DNA from: Tissierella sp. | Lineage (GTDB): Bacteria; Bacillota; Clostridia; Tissierellales; Tissierellaceae | Length of the DNA: 64,000 nt | Assembly: GCF_029266915.1 (NCBI RefSeq) | Contig: NZ_JARIEF010000018.1 | Location: 1 to 64,000 of the forward strand | Direction of reading: 5' to 3' | In this document: piece after piece, positions 29,460-38,776 of the stretch | Numbering within the stretch: position 1 is the stretch's first letter | Layout of the letters: each line of letters starts with the position of its first letter | The notes under the pieces: model-generated | The model's database searches: none | Told to the model about the DNA's origin: nothing | Seen by the model: only the letters and a program-made list of their open reading frames with translations | Translations under genes and position numbers: made by a program

Positions 29460-30830
29460 GTGGATATTCAAGCATTTGTAGATGCAGTAAATGGTGTTGT
29501 ATGGGACAAAATATTAATATATGTTCTGATGGGCACCGGAATTTTTTATACTATTTATTTAGGATTACCGCAGTTCAGCAAGATAGGAACGGCGTTTAAG
29601 GTTACATTTGGAGGAGTTTTTTCTAAGAGGGAAAAAACTGACGATGGTGAGATGTCACCTTTCCAAGCACTTGCTACGGCAATAGCAGCTCAGGTAGGAA
29701 CAGGAAACCTTGCCGGAGTAGCTTCGGCAATAGCAGCAGGAGGACCGGGAGCAATATTTTGGATGTGGGTTAGTGCCTTCTTCGGAATGGGTACTATCTT
29801 CGCAGAGGCAGTACTAGCTCAAAAGTATAATGAAAGAATTGATGGAGAGATGACAGGGGGACCTGCTTACTACCTATCAAAAGGATTAAAAAATAAGGCA
29901 TTAGGTAAAACTTTAGCGGCAATATTTGCAGTTCTTATTATAATTGCTTTAGGATTTGTAGGAAACATGGTTCAGTCAAACTCAATAGCTGATGCAGTGC
30001 ACGCAGCTTTTGGAATAAATAAACTCATAATAGGTATTGTAGTTGCAATTTGTGCGGCACTTATTCTTATAGGTGGAGTTAAGCGTATAGCTTCATTTGC
30101 AGAACTAGTAGTACCTTTTATGGCGGCGTTATATATAATTGGTGGTATAGTAATATTAGCTAAAAATGGTGGAGCAATTCTTCCAGCATTTAAGAGTATA
30201 TTTGTAGGAGCATTTACTACACAAGCAGCAATAGGTGGTGCCGTAGGTATTACTGTTAAGCAGGCTGTAAGACTTGGTATAGCTAGAGGACTATTCTCTA
30301 ACGAAGCTGGTATGGGTTCTACTCCTCACGCTCACGCAGTAGCAAAGGTAGATCATCCGGCCCAACAAGGTATGGTTGCAATGGTTGGAGTTATTATAGA
30401 TACTTTTGTAGTTTGTACTTTTACCGCTCTTGTAAACATAGTTACAGGATCTTATCTAGAAGGTCTTAATGCAGCTGCTATGACTCAGAGAGCATTTGAA
30501 TTAGGTCTTGGCAGATTCGGAGTAGTATTTATAGCAATAAGTTTATTCTTCTTTGCATTTACAACCATAATAGGCTGGACTTTCTTTGGAGATGCAAACG
30601 TAAAATATCTATTTGGTAAAAAAGGTTCAACGATTTATAAATTAGTCGTGCTTCTATTTATAGTTCTTGGCGCTACTTTAAAAGTAGATCTTGTATGGGA
30701 CTTAGCAGATATGTTTAACGGACTTATGGTTCTTCCAAACGTTATTGGTTTATTACTGTTAGCTCCTCAGGCTAGAAACTTACTAGTAGACTATGATAAA
30801 AACTTTGTTACCAGATTAAAACCTCAATAA
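29460..30830 (+). CDS. Alanine/glycine:cation symporter family protein (AGCS), copy 1 (GTG start)
   Basis: GTGNLAGVASAIAAGGPGAIFWMW, GLFSNEAGMGSTPHAHA. Confidence 0.95.
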   Translation: MDIQAFVDAVNGVVWDKILIYVLMGTGIFYTIYLGLPQFSKIGTAFKVTFGGVFSKREKTDDGEMSPFQALATAIAAQVGTGNLAGVASAIAAGGPGAIFWMWVSAFFGMGTIFAEAVLAQKYNERIDGEMTGGPAYYLSKGLKNKALGKTLAAIFAVLIIIALGFVGNMVQSNSIADAVHAAFGINKLIIGIVVAICAALILIGGVKRIASFAELVVPFMAALYIIGGIVILAKNGGAILPAFKSIFVGAFTTQAAIGGAVGITVKQAVRLGIARGLFSNEAGMGSTPHAHAVAKVDHPAQQGMVAMVGVIIDTFVVCTFTALVNIVTGSYLEGLNAAAMTQRAFELGLGRFGVVFIAISLFFFAFTTIIGWTFFGDANVKYLFGKKGSTIYKLVVLLFIVLGATLKVDLVWDLADMFNGLMVLPNVIGLLLLAPQARNLLVDYDKNFVTRLKPQ

Positions 30831-30857
30831 ATAAAATAAAGCAAAATAAATAAATAA

Positions 30858-30899
30858 AAACAGATCAAAGAGTTTAAATTCTTTGATCTGTTTTTTTTG
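30858..30899 (+). terminator. Terminator of AGCS copy 1
   Basis: AACAGATCAAAGA GTTTAAAT TCTTTGATCTGTT + T8. Confidence 0.88.
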
Positions 30900-31182
30900 T
30901 TTAGTAAGATGCTAAGGAGATTTTATAGTAAATATAAAGTCTATGAGTTTGTAAAATAGATTGTTACAGATTAAAAGGTAAAAAATATAAGCATTAAAAT
31001 TTATAAGTTATAGAAGGCAAATATAGAGTAAATCTCAGTTGTAAAAGTCAAAATTATCAGAGAATATTTTATGAAATATGTAATATTAGGGAAAACGATT
31101 TTGTTTTTTAAAACTTAAGTGATATAGTATTAACTAGGCATTGCGAATTAAATGCCAAAAAACTTTAAGGGGGAATTAAATA

Positions 31183-32556
31183 ATGGATGTTAAAGCATTC
31201 GTAGATGCAGTAAATAGTGTCTTATGGGACAATATATTGATATATGTTCTCATGGGAGCTGGAATTTTTTATACTATTTATTTAGGATTACCGCAGTTTG
31301 GTAAAATTGGTAAAGCATTTAAGTTTACATTTGCTGGGGTTTTCACAAACAGAAAGAAAACAGCAGAAGGTGAAATGTCACCTTTCCAGGCACTTGCTAC
31401 AGCAATAGCAGCACAAGTAGGAACAGGTAACCTTGCGGGAGTAGCTTCAGCTATAGCTGCCGGAGGACCAGGAGCAATATTTTGGATGTGGGTTAGTGCC
31501 TTGTTCGGAATGGCAACTATATTTGGTGAGGCGGTACTAGCTCAAAAATATAACGAAAGAATTGACGGGGAGATGACAGGGGGACCTGCCTACTATCTTT
31601 CAAAAGGAATAAAAAACAAGACAGTAGGTAAAGTTTTAGGAGCTTCATTTGCAGTTCTTATTGTAATTGCCTTAGGATTTGTAGGAAATATGGTTCAAGC
31701 AAACTCAATAGCAGATGCAGTTAACACAGCATTTGGAATAAATAAAATTGTTATAGGAGTTGTAGTTGCAATTTGTGCAGCACTTATTCTTATAGGTGGA
31801 GTTAAGCGTATAGCTTCATTTGCAGAACTTGTAGTACCTTTTATGGCGGCATTATATATAATTGGTGGTATAGTAATACTAGCTAAAAATAGTTCAGCTA
31901 TAGGACCTGCTTTTAATAGTATATTTGTAGGAGCTTTTACTACACAAGCAGCTATAGGAGGGGCCATAGGTATAAGTGTCAAGCAGGCAGTAAGGCTTGG
32001 TATAGCTAGAGGACTATTCTCTAACGAAGCTGGTATGGGTTCTACTCCTCACGCTCATGCGGTGGCAAAGGTAGATCATCCGGCCCAGCAAGGTATGGTT
32101 GCAATGGTTGGAGTTATTATAGATACTTTTGTAGTTTGTACTTTTACAGCTCTTGTAAACATAGTTACAGGATCTTATCTAGAAGGACTCGATGCAGCTG
32201 CTATGACTCAGAGAGCATTTGAAATTGGTCTGGGTAGATTCGGAGTAGTATTTATAGCGATAAGTTTATTCTTCTTTGCATTTACAACTATAATAGGTTG
32301 GACTTTCTTTGGAGATGCAAACGTAAAATATTTATTCGGTAAAAAGGGATCAAATATTTACAAGGCAATTGTACTTGTATTTATAGTTATTGGTGCTAAC
32401 TTAGAGGTAGGACTTGTATGGGATTTAGCAGATATGTTTAACGGACTTATGGTTATTCCAAACATTATAGGTTTATTAATATTAGCTCCTCAAGTTAAAA
32501 AGATACTAATAGACTATGATACAAATTTTGTTACTAGATTAAAACCACAGCAATAA
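31183..32556 (+). CDS. Alanine/glycine:cation symporter family protein (AGCS), copy 2
   Basis: Long near-identical blocks shared with 29460..30830 product. Confidence 0.95.
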   Translation: MDVKAFVDAVNSVLWDNILIYVLMGAGIFYTIYLGLPQFGKIGKAFKFTFAGVFTNRKKTAEGEMSPFQALATAIAAQVGTGNLAGVASAIAAGGPGAIFWMWVSALFGMATIFGEAVLAQKYNERIDGEMTGGPAYYLSKGIKNKTVGKVLGASFAVLIVIALGFVGNMVQANSIADAVNTAFGINKIVIGVVVAICAALILIGGVKRIASFAELVVPFMAALYIIGGIVILAKNSSAIGPAFNSIFVGAFTTQAAIGGAIGISVKQAVRLGIARGLFSNEAGMGSTPHAHAVAKVDHPAQQGMVAMVGVIIDTFVVCTFTALVNIVTGSYLEGLDAAAMTQRAFEIGLGRFGVVFIAISLFFFAFTTIIGWTFFGDANVKYLFGKKGSNIYKAIVLVFIVIGANLEVGLVWDLADMFNGLMVIPNIIGLLILAPQVKKILIDYDTNFVTRLKPQQ

Positions 32557-32569
32557 ATAAAAAATATTT

Positions 32570-32612
32570 TAGCAGATCAAAGAATTTAAATTCTTTCATC
32601 TGCTTTTTTATT
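32570..32612 (+). terminator. Terminator of AGCS copy 2 (homologous to copy 1 terminator)
   Basis: AGCAGAT C AAAGAA TTTAAA TTCTTT C ATCTGCT + T-tract, one C/C mismatch. Confidence 0.75.
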
Positions 32613-32736
32613 AAAGTTGAAAATTATATAAAAACATAAAAATATAAATTATATTAAGATAGTGGTTAATATAATTCTTCTTCTGTGATACAATAAACTC
32701 ATAAATATATTAAATAAAAAAGGGGTAATTATTAAA

Positions 32737-33609
32737 ATGTATTCTGAAAAGAATGAAAGTAAAGATTGGTCATTATTTATTAAGAGGTTGCTATTTATAT
32801 TTTTAGCAAATATACTTTGCACACTGGCTTTTAATGGCTTTTTAGTTCCTGCTAAACTTCTAAGCGGTGGAGTTGGAGGACTGGCTATAATGATTCAGTA
32901 TTTAACAGGGATCTCTTCTGGTATCATAGTTTTTGTTATAAATATTCCTATATTTTTAGTAGGAGCAAAGATGGTAGATAAAGATTTTGCTATCTATGGA
33001 TTTATATCCATGATTATGTTTTCTATTCTTCTGACGCTGACAGATGGCATAGCAAAATATATCCTAATAGAAGATGTAGTTCTTCGAGCTATATTTGGAG
33101 GAGTAATAAATGGAGCAGGCATGGGGCTTCTTTTTCGAAACAGATCATCTCAAGGTGGACTGGATATAGTAGCGGCTGTATTAAAGAGAAAATACAATAT
33201 GAATATTGGTTCGGCTCTTATGATGCTTAACAGTGTTATTATAGCTATGGCTTCTATACTTTTTGGACTAGATAAAGGTCTTTATACTCTTCTATCGATG
33301 TATATTGCATACCAAGTTCTGGATAAAGTACAAATTGGTTTTAGTAATAAGAAAAATATTGTTATAGTTTCTGATAAGCCTGAAGAAATTGCACAGGAAA
33401 TACTAGTGAGTCTTAAAAGAGGGGTAACATATTTAGATGGTATGGGTGCATATTCTAAAGAGAATAAGCATATTATATACTGTATAATAATTTCAAAAGA
33501 AGTTGTTACTGTTAAGAACATTATAGATAAGATAGATCCGACAGCTTTTTTAATTATTACTGATGTTGTAGAAGTTAAAGGAAGTGGATTTAAACAGATA
33601 GGAATATAA
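32737..33609 (+). CDS. YitT family membrane protein (DUF161/DUF2179)
   Basis: GGVGGLAIMIQYLTG, NRSSQGGLDIVAAVLKRKYN, C-terminal DUF2179-like region. Confidence 0.9.
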   Translation: MYSEKNESKDWSLFIKRLLFIFLANILCTLAFNGFLVPAKLLSGGVGGLAIMIQYLTGISSGIIVFVINIPIFLVGAKMVDKDFAIYGFISMIMFSILLTLTDGIAKYILIEDVVLRAIFGGVINGAGMGLLFRNRSSQGGLDIVAAVLKRKYNMNIGSALMMLNSVIIAMASILFGLDKGLYTLLSMYIAYQVLDKVQIGFSNKKNIVIVSDKPEEIAQEILVSLKRGVTYLDGMGAYSKENKHIIYCIIISKEVVTVKNIIDKIDPTAFLIITDVVEVKGSGFKQIGI

Positions 33610-33631
33610 ATTTTTAATAATATATAAGTAT

Positions 33632-33667
33632 TTAAAACAGACTAAAATTAATTTTAGTCTGTTTTTT
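33632..33667 (+). terminator. Terminator after yitT-like gene
   Basis: AACAGACTAAAATTAATTTTAGTCTGTTTTTT. Confidence 0.85.
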
Positions 33668-33869
33668 AAAGAAATAATACCATATAATCAAGCAATATGC
33701 TTATTTAGATAAATTTAGGGTATAGATATACTAGAGTTAATGGAACAAAAGTGAGAAAATTTATTGCTGCTAGAAGAGAACAAGATTTTAAGTTAAAAAA
33801 TTTTTTAAATTTAAAGAGACTATTAAACATTTATTGCTAGAATAAAATATAAATAGGAGGAATAAATTA

Positions 33870-34829
33870 GTGAAAAATAAAATTGAACAAACTTCAGCTA
33901 ATGCATCATCATCACCTAGATTTGTAAATATGGGGTCATTTATGAGGATGGAAAGAATAACAGAGTTAGAAGGATTAGACTTTGCAATAGTTGGAATACC
34001 TTTTGATACAGCTGCTTCTTTTAGAACGGGAGCTAGATTTGGACCACTTGGAATTAGAAATATATCTACAATGATAAAGCCAAATAACGCAATATTAAAT
34101 ACGAATCTGTTGGAAGAATTAAAAGGTGGAGATTATGGAGATATAAATATAGTTCCAGGATATATCCATCCAAGTTACGATATTATAGAGGAAGAATTAA
34201 CTAAGATATTAAAAGCTGGAGTTATACCAATCTCTTTGGGAGGAGATCACTCTATAACTCTTGCAGAATTAAGGGCTATTCATAAAGAACATGGTCCAGT
34301 TTCACTTGTTCAGTTTGACTCGCATGCAGATTTAAATGAAGAAGTTTTTGGTGAGAGATATAGCCATGGTACACCCTTTAAAAGAGCTATAGAAGAAGGT
34401 CTTATAAATCCTGAAACCTCTATTCAAATAGGTCTTAGGGGTTCTTTATATGATTTAGATGAACATAAGGTAGCAGCTGAACTGGGATTAAAACTTATAC
34501 CAGCTCATGAGATGAGAGAAATGGGATTTAAAGAGGTTATAAAGAAGATTAACGAGAGAGTAGGCGAGAGCAAAACATTTTTTACTTTTGATATAGATTT
34601 TGTAGATCCTGCTTATGCACCTGGAACGGGAACACCAGAAGTTGGAGGATTTACTTCTTATGAAACTTTAGACCTGATAAGAGGAATCAAGGATTTAAAC
34701 TTTGTGGGATTTGATCTAGTAGAGGTAGCACCTCCTTACGATTTTGGAGAAATAACCTCACTTCTTGCGGCAAATATTGTATTTGAATTTTTATCAATAT
34801 TAGCCTATAAAAAGAAAAATAAAAAGTAA
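33870..34829 (+). CDS. Ureohydrolase (agmatinase/arginase family); substrate unassigned
   Basis: SLGGDHSIT, QFDSHADLN, FDIDFVDPAYAPGTGTPEVGG metal-binding motifs. Confidence 0.88.
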   Translation: MKNKIEQTSANASSSPRFVNMGSFMRMERITELEGLDFAIVGIPFDTAASFRTGARFGPLGIRNISTMIKPNNAILNTNLLEELKGGDYGDINIVPGYIHPSYDIIEEELTKILKAGVIPISLGGDHSITLAELRAIHKEHGPVSLVQFDSHADLNEEVFGERYSHGTPFKRAIEEGLINPETSIQIGLRGSLYDLDEHKVAAELGLKLIPAHEMREMGFKEVIKKINERVGESKTFFTFDIDFVDPAYAPGTGTPEVGGFTSYETLDLIRGIKDLNFVGFDLVEVAPPYDFGEITSLLAANIVFEFLSILAYKKKNKK

Positions 34830-35030
34830 AGCAGATAGAGAAATATGAATTTATAGATATAATATCTTTTTAAATTAATTTTATGCCTTATATTATATAA
34901 TGCTGGATTTAAAAAAGAAAAACAAGAAGTAATAGCTAGTTATAATATTTATTTTACAAATATAGTGTATATTTGAACGGATTTGTTATATACTAGATAG
35001 AGATTAGAAAAAATAAATTAAATGAATGTA

Positions 35031-35076
35031 AATAATAGAGCATTTAATTCACATTTGTGATTTTTGCTCTATTATT
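35031..35076 (+). promoter_or_regulatory. Leader hairpin upstream of DEAD-box helicase (attenuator or cold-responsive 5' UTR)
   Basis: AATAATAGAGCA...TGCTCTATTATT 12-bp perfect stem with nested TCACA/TGTGA hairpin. Confidence 0.6.
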
Positions 35077-35100
35077 TTATTTATAAAGGAGAAATTAATT

Positions 35101-36420
35101 TTGTTGATAGAAGATTTAAATTTAATTGAGCCAATTCAGAGAGCATTAAAGTCTGAGGGCTATACGGAGCCAACACCTATACAAGTTAAAGCAATACCAG
35201 AACTACTTAAGGGGCGTGACCTTCTTGGATGTGCTCAGACAGGTACTGGTAAGACGGCAGCTTTTGCCCTGCCTATACTTCAAGCTTTAGTAGAAGATGA
35301 TGAAAAAATAAAAGGAAAAAGAGTTACAAAAGCGCTGGTAGTTGCACCGACAAGGGAACTTGCTATTCAAATAGCAGCTAGCTTTAAGGCTTATGCAAAA
35401 AATATAGAAATAAGGACAGTACCAATCTATGGTGGTGTGTCTCAAAAACCACAAGAAAAAAGATTGGCTAAAGGTGTAGAAGTAATCGTTGCAACACCAG
35501 GAAGACTTCTTGACCTTATAAACCAAAAGATTATAAGTCTTAAGCATATAAAATACTTTGTACTAGATGAAGCTGACCTTATGCTGGATATGGGTATGTT
35601 AAAGGATGTTAAAAAAATTATAACCTATATACCTAAGGAGAAACAAACTATGTTTTTCTCAGCTACCATGCCAAGTGAAATTGAAAAACTTGCAAATCAA
35701 ATATTAAAAGATCCATTAAAAGTAGTTGTCTCACCAGTATCATCTACAGTTGATATAATAGAGCAGGAGTTTTATTATGTAGACAGAAACAATAAGACTA
35801 ACTTGCTTATACATCTTTTAAAAAATAAAGAAATAGAATCTGCTCTAGTTTTCTCAAGAACTAAGCATGGTGCCAATAAAATAGTCAAGCAATTAGAGCA
35901 AAGTGGAATAAATGCAGAAGCTATTCATGGTAACAAGTCTCAAAATGCAAGACAGCTTGCCTTAAATAACTTTAAAGCAAAAAAGACAAGAGTCTTAGTA
36001 GCAACAGACATAGCAGCTCGTGGTATTGATATAGAAGAGCTATCCCACGTAATAAACTTTGACCTTCCTGAAGTTGCTGAAACTTATGTACACAGGATTG
36101 GAAGAACGGGACGTGCAAGTCATGGTGGAACTGCTATATCTTTCTGTGCACATGCTGAAAAACCTTTGCTAATGAGTATTGAGAAGTTAACAGGTAAAAA
36201 AATTAAAGAAATTGGCGAACATCCTTATCCTTTAATGGATACAAGAGCTGAAGAAAAAAAATCAAACTCAAGGAGAGGTGGTTCTGGTCAATCAAAGGGA
36301 AGATCAGGAGATAACTTTAGACGAGATAAAAAGACTACAGACTCTAAAAAGGACGACCGAAAAGACGGAAATTCTTGGAGAAAACATAGAACCAATAAAA
36401 AGAAACAAAGTTTTAAATAA
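35101..36420 (+). CDS. DEAD-box ATP-dependent RNA helicase (RhlE-like)
   Basis: AQTGTGKTAAFALP, VLDEAD, SAT, HRIGRTGR; basic C-terminal tail. Confidence 0.94.
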   Translation: MLIEDLNLIEPIQRALKSEGYTEPTPIQVKAIPELLKGRDLLGCAQTGTGKTAAFALPILQALVEDDEKIKGKRVTKALVVAPTRELAIQIAASFKAYAKNIEIRTVPIYGGVSQKPQEKRLAKGVEVIVATPGRLLDLINQKIISLKHIKYFVLDEADLMLDMGMLKDVKKIITYIPKEKQTMFFSATMPSEIEKLANQILKDPLKVVVSPVSSTVDIIEQEFYYVDRNNKTNLLIHLLKNKEIESALVFSRTKHGANKIVKQLEQSGINAEAIHGNKSQNARQLALNNFKAKKTRVLVATDIAARGIDIEELSHVINFDLPEVAETYVHRIGRTGRASHGGTAISFCAHAEKPLLMSIEKLTGKKIKEIGEHPYPLMDTRAEEKKSNSRRGGSGQSKGRSGDNFRRDKKTTDSKKDDRKDGNSWRKHRTNKKKQSFK

Positions 36421-36426
36421 GATAAC

Positions 36427-36456
36427 TTAAACCAAGCTCTAGAGTTTGGTTTTTTT
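36427..36456 (+). terminator. Terminator after first helicase
   Basis: AAACCAAGCTCTAGAGTTTGGTTTTTTTT. Confidence 0.75.
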
Positions 36457-36522
36457 TATGCTATAATAAAAATAATGGTAAAAACTTAAATTAAGTTAAA
36501 TAGAAAAAAGGAAGTTGATAGA

Positions 36523-37968
36523 ATGAAAAGTAAAGATTTTAATGAGTACGATTTAAGCGATGAAATATTAAGAGCTATAGAACTTTTAAATTATAAAAGT
36601 CCCACACAAGTACAGCGTAAAGTTATTCCGGCGGCTCTTAAAGAAAAAGATATAGTTGTAAAGTCTCAGACAGGAAGTGGTAAAACTGCATCTTTTGCAA
36701 TTCCGGTAAGTGAGATGATAGATTGGGAAGAAAACAAACCCCAGGCTTTAGTTCTTACGCCTACCAGAGAACTTGCTATGCAAGTTGGAGAAGATTTTTT
36801 TAATATAGGAAGATTTAAAAGACTGAAGGTTGTTCCAGTTTATGGAAGGGCGCCCTTTCGTAAACAAACGCAGGTACTAAAGCAAAAGACTCATGTAGTA
36901 GTTGGAACTCCAGGAAGGGTTATAGATCATATTGAAAGGGAAACACTTGACGTTTCCATGATAAAATATCTCATAATAGACGAAGCTGATGAAATGTTTA
37001 ATATGGGATTTTTAGAACAAATTGAAACTGTTATAAGTGCGCTACCAAAAGAAAGGATGACTATGTTATTTTCGGCAACACTTCCAAGTGATATAGAAAA
37101 CCTATGTCAGAGATATATGAATAAGCCTGAATATATAGAAATAGAAAATGAAGATGTGACAGTTGAGAAAATAGACCAATGGGCCTACCTGGTAGAAGAG
37201 AGAGAAAAGATGGAGCTCTTAAAAGATTTAACAGTTGTTGAGAGTCCTGATAGTTGTATAATCTTTGCCAATACTCGTGAAAAAGTTGATCAAATATATG
37301 ATGAGCTTGAAGATAAAGACTATACTTGTGATAAAATCCACGGCGGAATGGAACAAGAAAGCAGAACAAGTGTCATGGAGGACTTCAGAGCTGGATACTT
37401 TAGGTATCTTGTAGCAACAGATGTTGCAGCCAGAGGAATAGATATAGATGGTATAAGTCATATTATTAACTATGACGTGCCGCTGGAGAGAGAATCTTAT
37501 GTTCATAGAATAGGCAGAACTGGACGAGTTGGTAAAAAAGGTAAGGCTATAAGTTTTATAAGTAAAAGAGATGAAAGGCTGGTAAGGGAAATTGAAGCAT
37601 ATATTGAAAAAGAAATCTTGGTAAGAGAAAGACCCCAAGATCAGCTAGTAGATAGCTTAAGAGAAGAATTTGAAGATAAAAAGAGAGAAAGACCAGAGCT
37701 AAAAGAACTTAAGGGTGAGGAGTTAAGCAAGGATATAGTGAAAATACACATAAATGCAGGCCGTAAAACCAAGATGAGACCAGTTGACATTGTTGGAACT
37801 CTCTGCAATCTCCCCGGCATGACAGCCGATGATATAGGTATAATAAATATTATGGATATATCAACTTTTGTAGAAATTTTAAATGGTAAGGGTGAGATGG
37901 TCCTGGAACAACTTCAAACTACAACTATAAAAGGAAGACTTAGAAATGTCAATCTAGCCAATGAATAA
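36523..37968 (+). CDS. DEAD-box RNA helicase with DbpA-like RNA-binding C-terminal domain
   Basis: SQTGSGKTASFAIP, IDEAD, SAT, HRIGRTGR; C-terminal INAGRKTKMRPVDIVGTLCNLPGMTADDIGIINIMDISTFVEI. Confidence 0.94.
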   Translation: MKSKDFNEYDLSDEILRAIELLNYKSPTQVQRKVIPAALKEKDIVVKSQTGSGKTASFAIPVSEMIDWEENKPQALVLTPTRELAMQVGEDFFNIGRFKRLKVVPVYGRAPFRKQTQVLKQKTHVVVGTPGRVIDHIERETLDVSMIKYLIIDEADEMFNMGFLEQIETVISALPKERMTMLFSATLPSDIENLCQRYMNKPEYIEIENEDVTVEKIDQWAYLVEEREKMELLKDLTVVESPDSCIIFANTREKVDQIYDELEDKDYTCDKIHGGMEQESRTSVMEDFRAGYFRYLVATDVAARGIDIDGISHIINYDVPLERESYVHRIGRTGRVGKKGKAISFISKRDERLVREIEAYIEKEILVRERPQDQLVDSLREEFEDKKRERPELKELKGEELSKDIVKIHINAGRKTKMRPVDIVGTLCNLPGMTADDIGIINIMDISTFVEILNGKGEMVLEQLQTTTIKGRLRNVNLANE

Positions 37969-37995
37969 GTTTTATAGATGAAGGAGTGAGTAAAC

Positions 37996-38226
37996 TTGAA
38001 AAATCATACAAAAAAATTATTGGCTCCTGTTGTTATAACTATTTTAATAGTATTATATTTGATATTCTATATGGTTATAGGGTCAATTATCACGGAGATG
38101 CCCTTATATTTTAAGGCTCTAGTAGTTGTAATTCCTATTGGCTTAATAGTTTTAAGTGTTTATATGCTATTTGAAAGAATAGATGAAATAAAAGGAGGAG
38201 AAGAAGATGATCTTAGTAAATACTGA
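37996..38226 (+). CDS. Small two-TM membrane protein of unknown function
   Basis: 76 aa, two hydrophobic segments, overlaps downstream YbjQ start. Confidence 0.7.
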   Translation: MKNHTKKLLAPVVITILIVLYLIFYMVIGSIITEMPLYFKALVVVIPIGLIVLSVYMLFERIDEIKGGEEDDLSKY

Positions 38227-38518
38227 TTATATTACAGGAAAAGAATTTGAAATGCTAGGACTTGTTAAGGGAAGTACTATCCAGTCTAAGAATGTGGGAC
38301 GTGATATCTCCCAGGGTCTAAAAACTCTCATAGGAGGAGAACTTAAAGCTTATAATGAGATGATGAACGATGCAAGAGCTCTTGCTACAAAGAGAATGAC
38401 AGAGGAAGCAGATGCTATGGGAGCAGATGCAATTATAAATATTAGATATGCATCTGCCGCAGTTATGCAGGGAGCAGCAGAAGTTATGGCTTATGGAACA
38501 GCTGTTAAATTCAAGTGA
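38207..38518 (+). CDS. YbjQ/UPF0145 family protein
   Basis: DYITGKEFEMLGLVKGSTIQSKNVGRDISQGLKTLIGGELKAYNEMMNDARALATKRM. Confidence 0.92.
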   Translation: MILVNTDYITGKEFEMLGLVKGSTIQSKNVGRDISQGLKTLIGGELKAYNEMMNDARALATKRMTEEADAMGADAIINIRYASAAVMQGAAEVMAYGTAVKFK

Positions 38519-38547
38519 AGGCTAAGCTAATGGATAAAGAAGCTTAG

Positions 38548-38730
38548 AACTTTAGGAAATTGAGAATAAAAGGGGAAGTGGCTAAGATTTATAATGATGT
38601 ATATGGACAAGACACAGAATTCTTTAAACTATATACGACCTTGGAATCTTATAAGACAACTATAGATGAAGAAACGGTTATAATGCTTCCTATAGATTCA
38701 CCCTACCTTCAATATTTAAAAGGAAACTAA
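38548..38730 (+). pseudogene. C-terminal remnant of an SPFH/HflC-type protease modulator
   Basis: Frame-1 reading: KGEVAKIYNDVYGQDTEFFKLYTTLESYKTTIDEETVIMLPIDSPYLQYLKGN*, matching the conserved HflC C-terminus pattern; rest of gene absent. Confidence 0.7.
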
Positions 38731-38751
38731 AATTATAAAATGGATAAAAAA

Positions 38752-38776
38752 AAGACTAGAATTATATTCTAGTCTT
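38752..38776. terminator. Bidirectional terminator
   Basis: AAGACTAGAAT TAT ATTCTAGTCTT flanked by A/T tracts. Confidence 0.75.

Noticed and set aside
29460-32556. Assembly artefact explaining the two AGCS copies
   Set aside because: The copies differ at many scattered positions, in upstream sequence and in terminators, so they are genuine paralogues and not a misassembled repeat.
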